DNA of 6,281 nucleotides from JBQCHF01 sp051953655 (GTDB taxonomy: Bacteria; Actinomycetota; Actinomycetes; Motilibacterales; Motilibacteraceae): NCBI GenBank assembly GCA_051953655.1, contig JBQCIO010000251.1, positions 1 through 6,281 on the forward strand, written 5' to 3'. Position numbers and translations under genes: made by a program. The notes beneath the pieces are model-generated. The model had not been told where the DNA came from. It saw only the letters and a list, made by a program, of their open reading frames with translations, and ran no database searches. This document shows positions 5,126-6,281 of the stretch, one piece after another (the first letter of the stretch is position 1; each line of letters begins with the position of its first letter).

Positions 5126-6281
5126 ATGCGCCTCGCCCCACTCTCCGGCCGGCACCCCCGGCTCACGCGCCAGACCGTCCGACGCAGACGCGAGCGACGA
5201 CGACCACGCCTGCTCGCCGGGCTGCTCACCGCTGCCCTGGCTGCGGGCCTCGCCGTCGCCGTGCCCACCGTGGCCCAGGCGGCGAGCAACAGCCTGCAGC
5301 TGCCCGGGGGAAGCGACTACGTGAGCCTGGGTGCCAACGCCGCGCTCTACATCGACGGCACGATCACCTACGACGACCACTGCAGCTACGACGGCGAGGG
5401 CGGGGTCGACGACTTCTTCTACCCGGCCACCGACGTCTACCTGGTGCCGGCCGGCTCGGTGGCTATGGGGGACGCGCTGCACGACGCGGCGGGTCAGTAC
5501 CCCAACACCATCATCGGCACCGGCGGCGGGGCCTTCATCGGCGAGCTCATCGCGGTGACCTACCCGACCGGCATGCTGGGCGACGGCGACTACGACATCG
5601 TCTATGACACCTGCCAGGACGGGAAGCTCAGCGAGAGCGACGAGGTCTTCTCCGACGCGGTGGTCGTCGACGTCCCGGACGGTCAGATCCCGCCGGTCGA
5701 CGCGTCCATCAAGGCGCTGAAGGACAAGGCCCGCCAGGAGTACGCCGACTGGCTCACGATGCACATCGGCCTGACCGCCATCCTCAAGATCGGCAGCGCG
5801 AAGTCGATCGCCGGGTGCCTCCTCAACCCCACCACCGGCTGCCTGGCCCAGATCCTGGAGGGCATCTACGGGCCCAAGCACATCCTCGCCCAAACCAACG
5901 GCCGGGTGACGAGCCAGGCCCTAGCGCTGGTCGCCAACCAGGCCGCCCACTACGGCGCCATCTGGCAGGACCCGGCCGACCCGCAGTTCGACCAGCTGCC
6001 CGTCGTCGAGACCCACGGGGTCCCCGCCCTGGTCGCCCCCGGCCGTCGCATCCCCGACGCGTTCGTCGCCATGCAGCCCTCTCTGCAGCAGCAGGAGGCG
6101 CTCACCGTCGCGCTGCTGCACGCGATGGAGCGCTACCAGGGGGCGCAGGCCAAGGGCGACGCCGAGTGGGCGCTGGTGCAGGCCCGCGCGGTGCGCGACC
6201 TGTCCTCCGCGCTGGACCAGTACCTGGCCGCCGACACCGCCGTGGCGGACCTGCGTGACGCCTTCGCGGCCGAGATCGACG
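5126..6281 (+). CDS. Secreted protein of unrecognised family, N-terminal 385 residues (3' end outside window)
   Basis: The frame starts at ATG 5126 behind a strong Shine-Dalgarno and stays open to the right edge with no stop. Residues 1-52 form a long signal peptide: a very basic n-region (RRRRERRRPR, 19-28), a hydrophobic core (29-49) and a likely signal-peptidase site VAQA|AS after A52. A Tat signal is less likely, as RRPRLL fits the RRxFLK pattern poorly. The first mature part (about 53-190) looks beta-rich with Asp/Tyr-rich turns. It holds Cys86 and Cys163, which could form a disulfide, and an EF-hand-like loop D161-T-C-Q-D165-G-K-L-S-E-S-D172. Residues 192 onward look mostly helical, with Cys231 and Cys239 and a charged helical stretch (about 318-385) that may form a coiled coil. 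I do not recognise the family and assign no function. The product acts outside the membrane and may be much longer. The gene stands alone after a terminator. Confidence 0.85.
   Translation, partial: MRLAPLSGRHPRLTRQTVRRRRERRRPRLLAGLLTAALAAGLAVAVPTVAQAASNSLQLPGGSDYVSLGANAALYIDGTITYDDHCSYDGEGGVDDFFYPATDVYLVPAGSVAMGDALHDAAGQYPNTIIGTGGGAFIGELIAVTYPTGMLGDGDYDIVYDTCQDGKLSESDEVFSDAVVVDVPDGQIPPVDASIKALKDKARQEYADWLTMHIGLTAILKIGSAKSIAGCLLNPTTGCLAQILEGIYGPKHILAQTNGRVTSQALALVANQAAHYGAIWQDPADPQFDQLPVVETHGVPALVAPGRRIPDAFVAMQPSLQQQEALTVALLHAMERYQGAQAKGDAEWALVQARAVRDLSSALDQYLAADTAVADLRDAFAAEID

Noticed and set aside
3535..5607. 690-codon open frame on the + strand
   Set aside because: It runs through the helicase end, the whole MFS gene, a terminator and the start of the secreted-protein gene in the wrong frame. 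Its product is almost all Arg, Ala, Gly and Pro.
5054..5893. 279-codon minus-strand open frame opposite the secreted-protein gene
   Set aside because: There is no good Shine-Dalgarno or recognisable domain, and it overlaps a + strand gene with a clear start and signal peptide. Composition is as expected for an antisense shadow.

Overview
The window is very GC-rich, codon third positions are almost always G or C, and GTG starts, unusual leaders and hairpins without a T-tract are present. This fits a high-GC actinobacterium (Actinomycetota). A Geodermatophilaceae-like genus is a guess from style only; nothing here proves the genus.

All five protein genes lie on the + strand, and the two outer ones run off the window. 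From left to right: (1) the C-terminal part of a GGDEF-EAL cyclic-di-GMP protein whose EAL half keeps every catalytic residue; (2) a membrane-anchored, stand-alone GT51 peptidoglycan transglycosylase with no transpeptidase domain and an unusual substitution in motif 3; (3) a single-protein fusion of a NERD nuclease-like domain and an SF1 (UvrD-like) helicase; (4) a 12-TM-type MFS efflux transporter of the MFS_3/DHA3 kind; (5) the first 385 codons of a secreted protein of unrecognised family with a long Arg-rich signal peptide and an EF-hand-like loop. Gene 5 has no stop codon inside the window, so a search for closed reading frames will miss it.

The genes do not look like one operon. Each pair is separated by 56 to 177 nt. 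Possible terminator hairpins follow the EAL gene, the transglycosylase gene and, most convincingly, the MFS gene (a 15-bp perfect stem). The helicase and MFS genes each have a -10-like hexamer exactly 6 nt before a GTG, the layout of actinobacterial leaderless promoters. The two cell-envelope genes, transglycosylase and secreted protein, instead have a Shine-Dalgarno leader preceded by short direct repeats at an exact 11-bp period (2 x GTTCAGG and 3 x CAAG). That is the geometry of tandem OmpR/PhoB-type response-regulator sites.

No tRNA, rRNA, CRISPR array, insertion sequence or attachment site was seen. The most worthwhile leads are the unknown secreted protein with its triple 11-bp repeat, the lone NERD-helicase, and the variant GT51 active site. 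No demonstrably new multi-gene system can be shown from this window alone.
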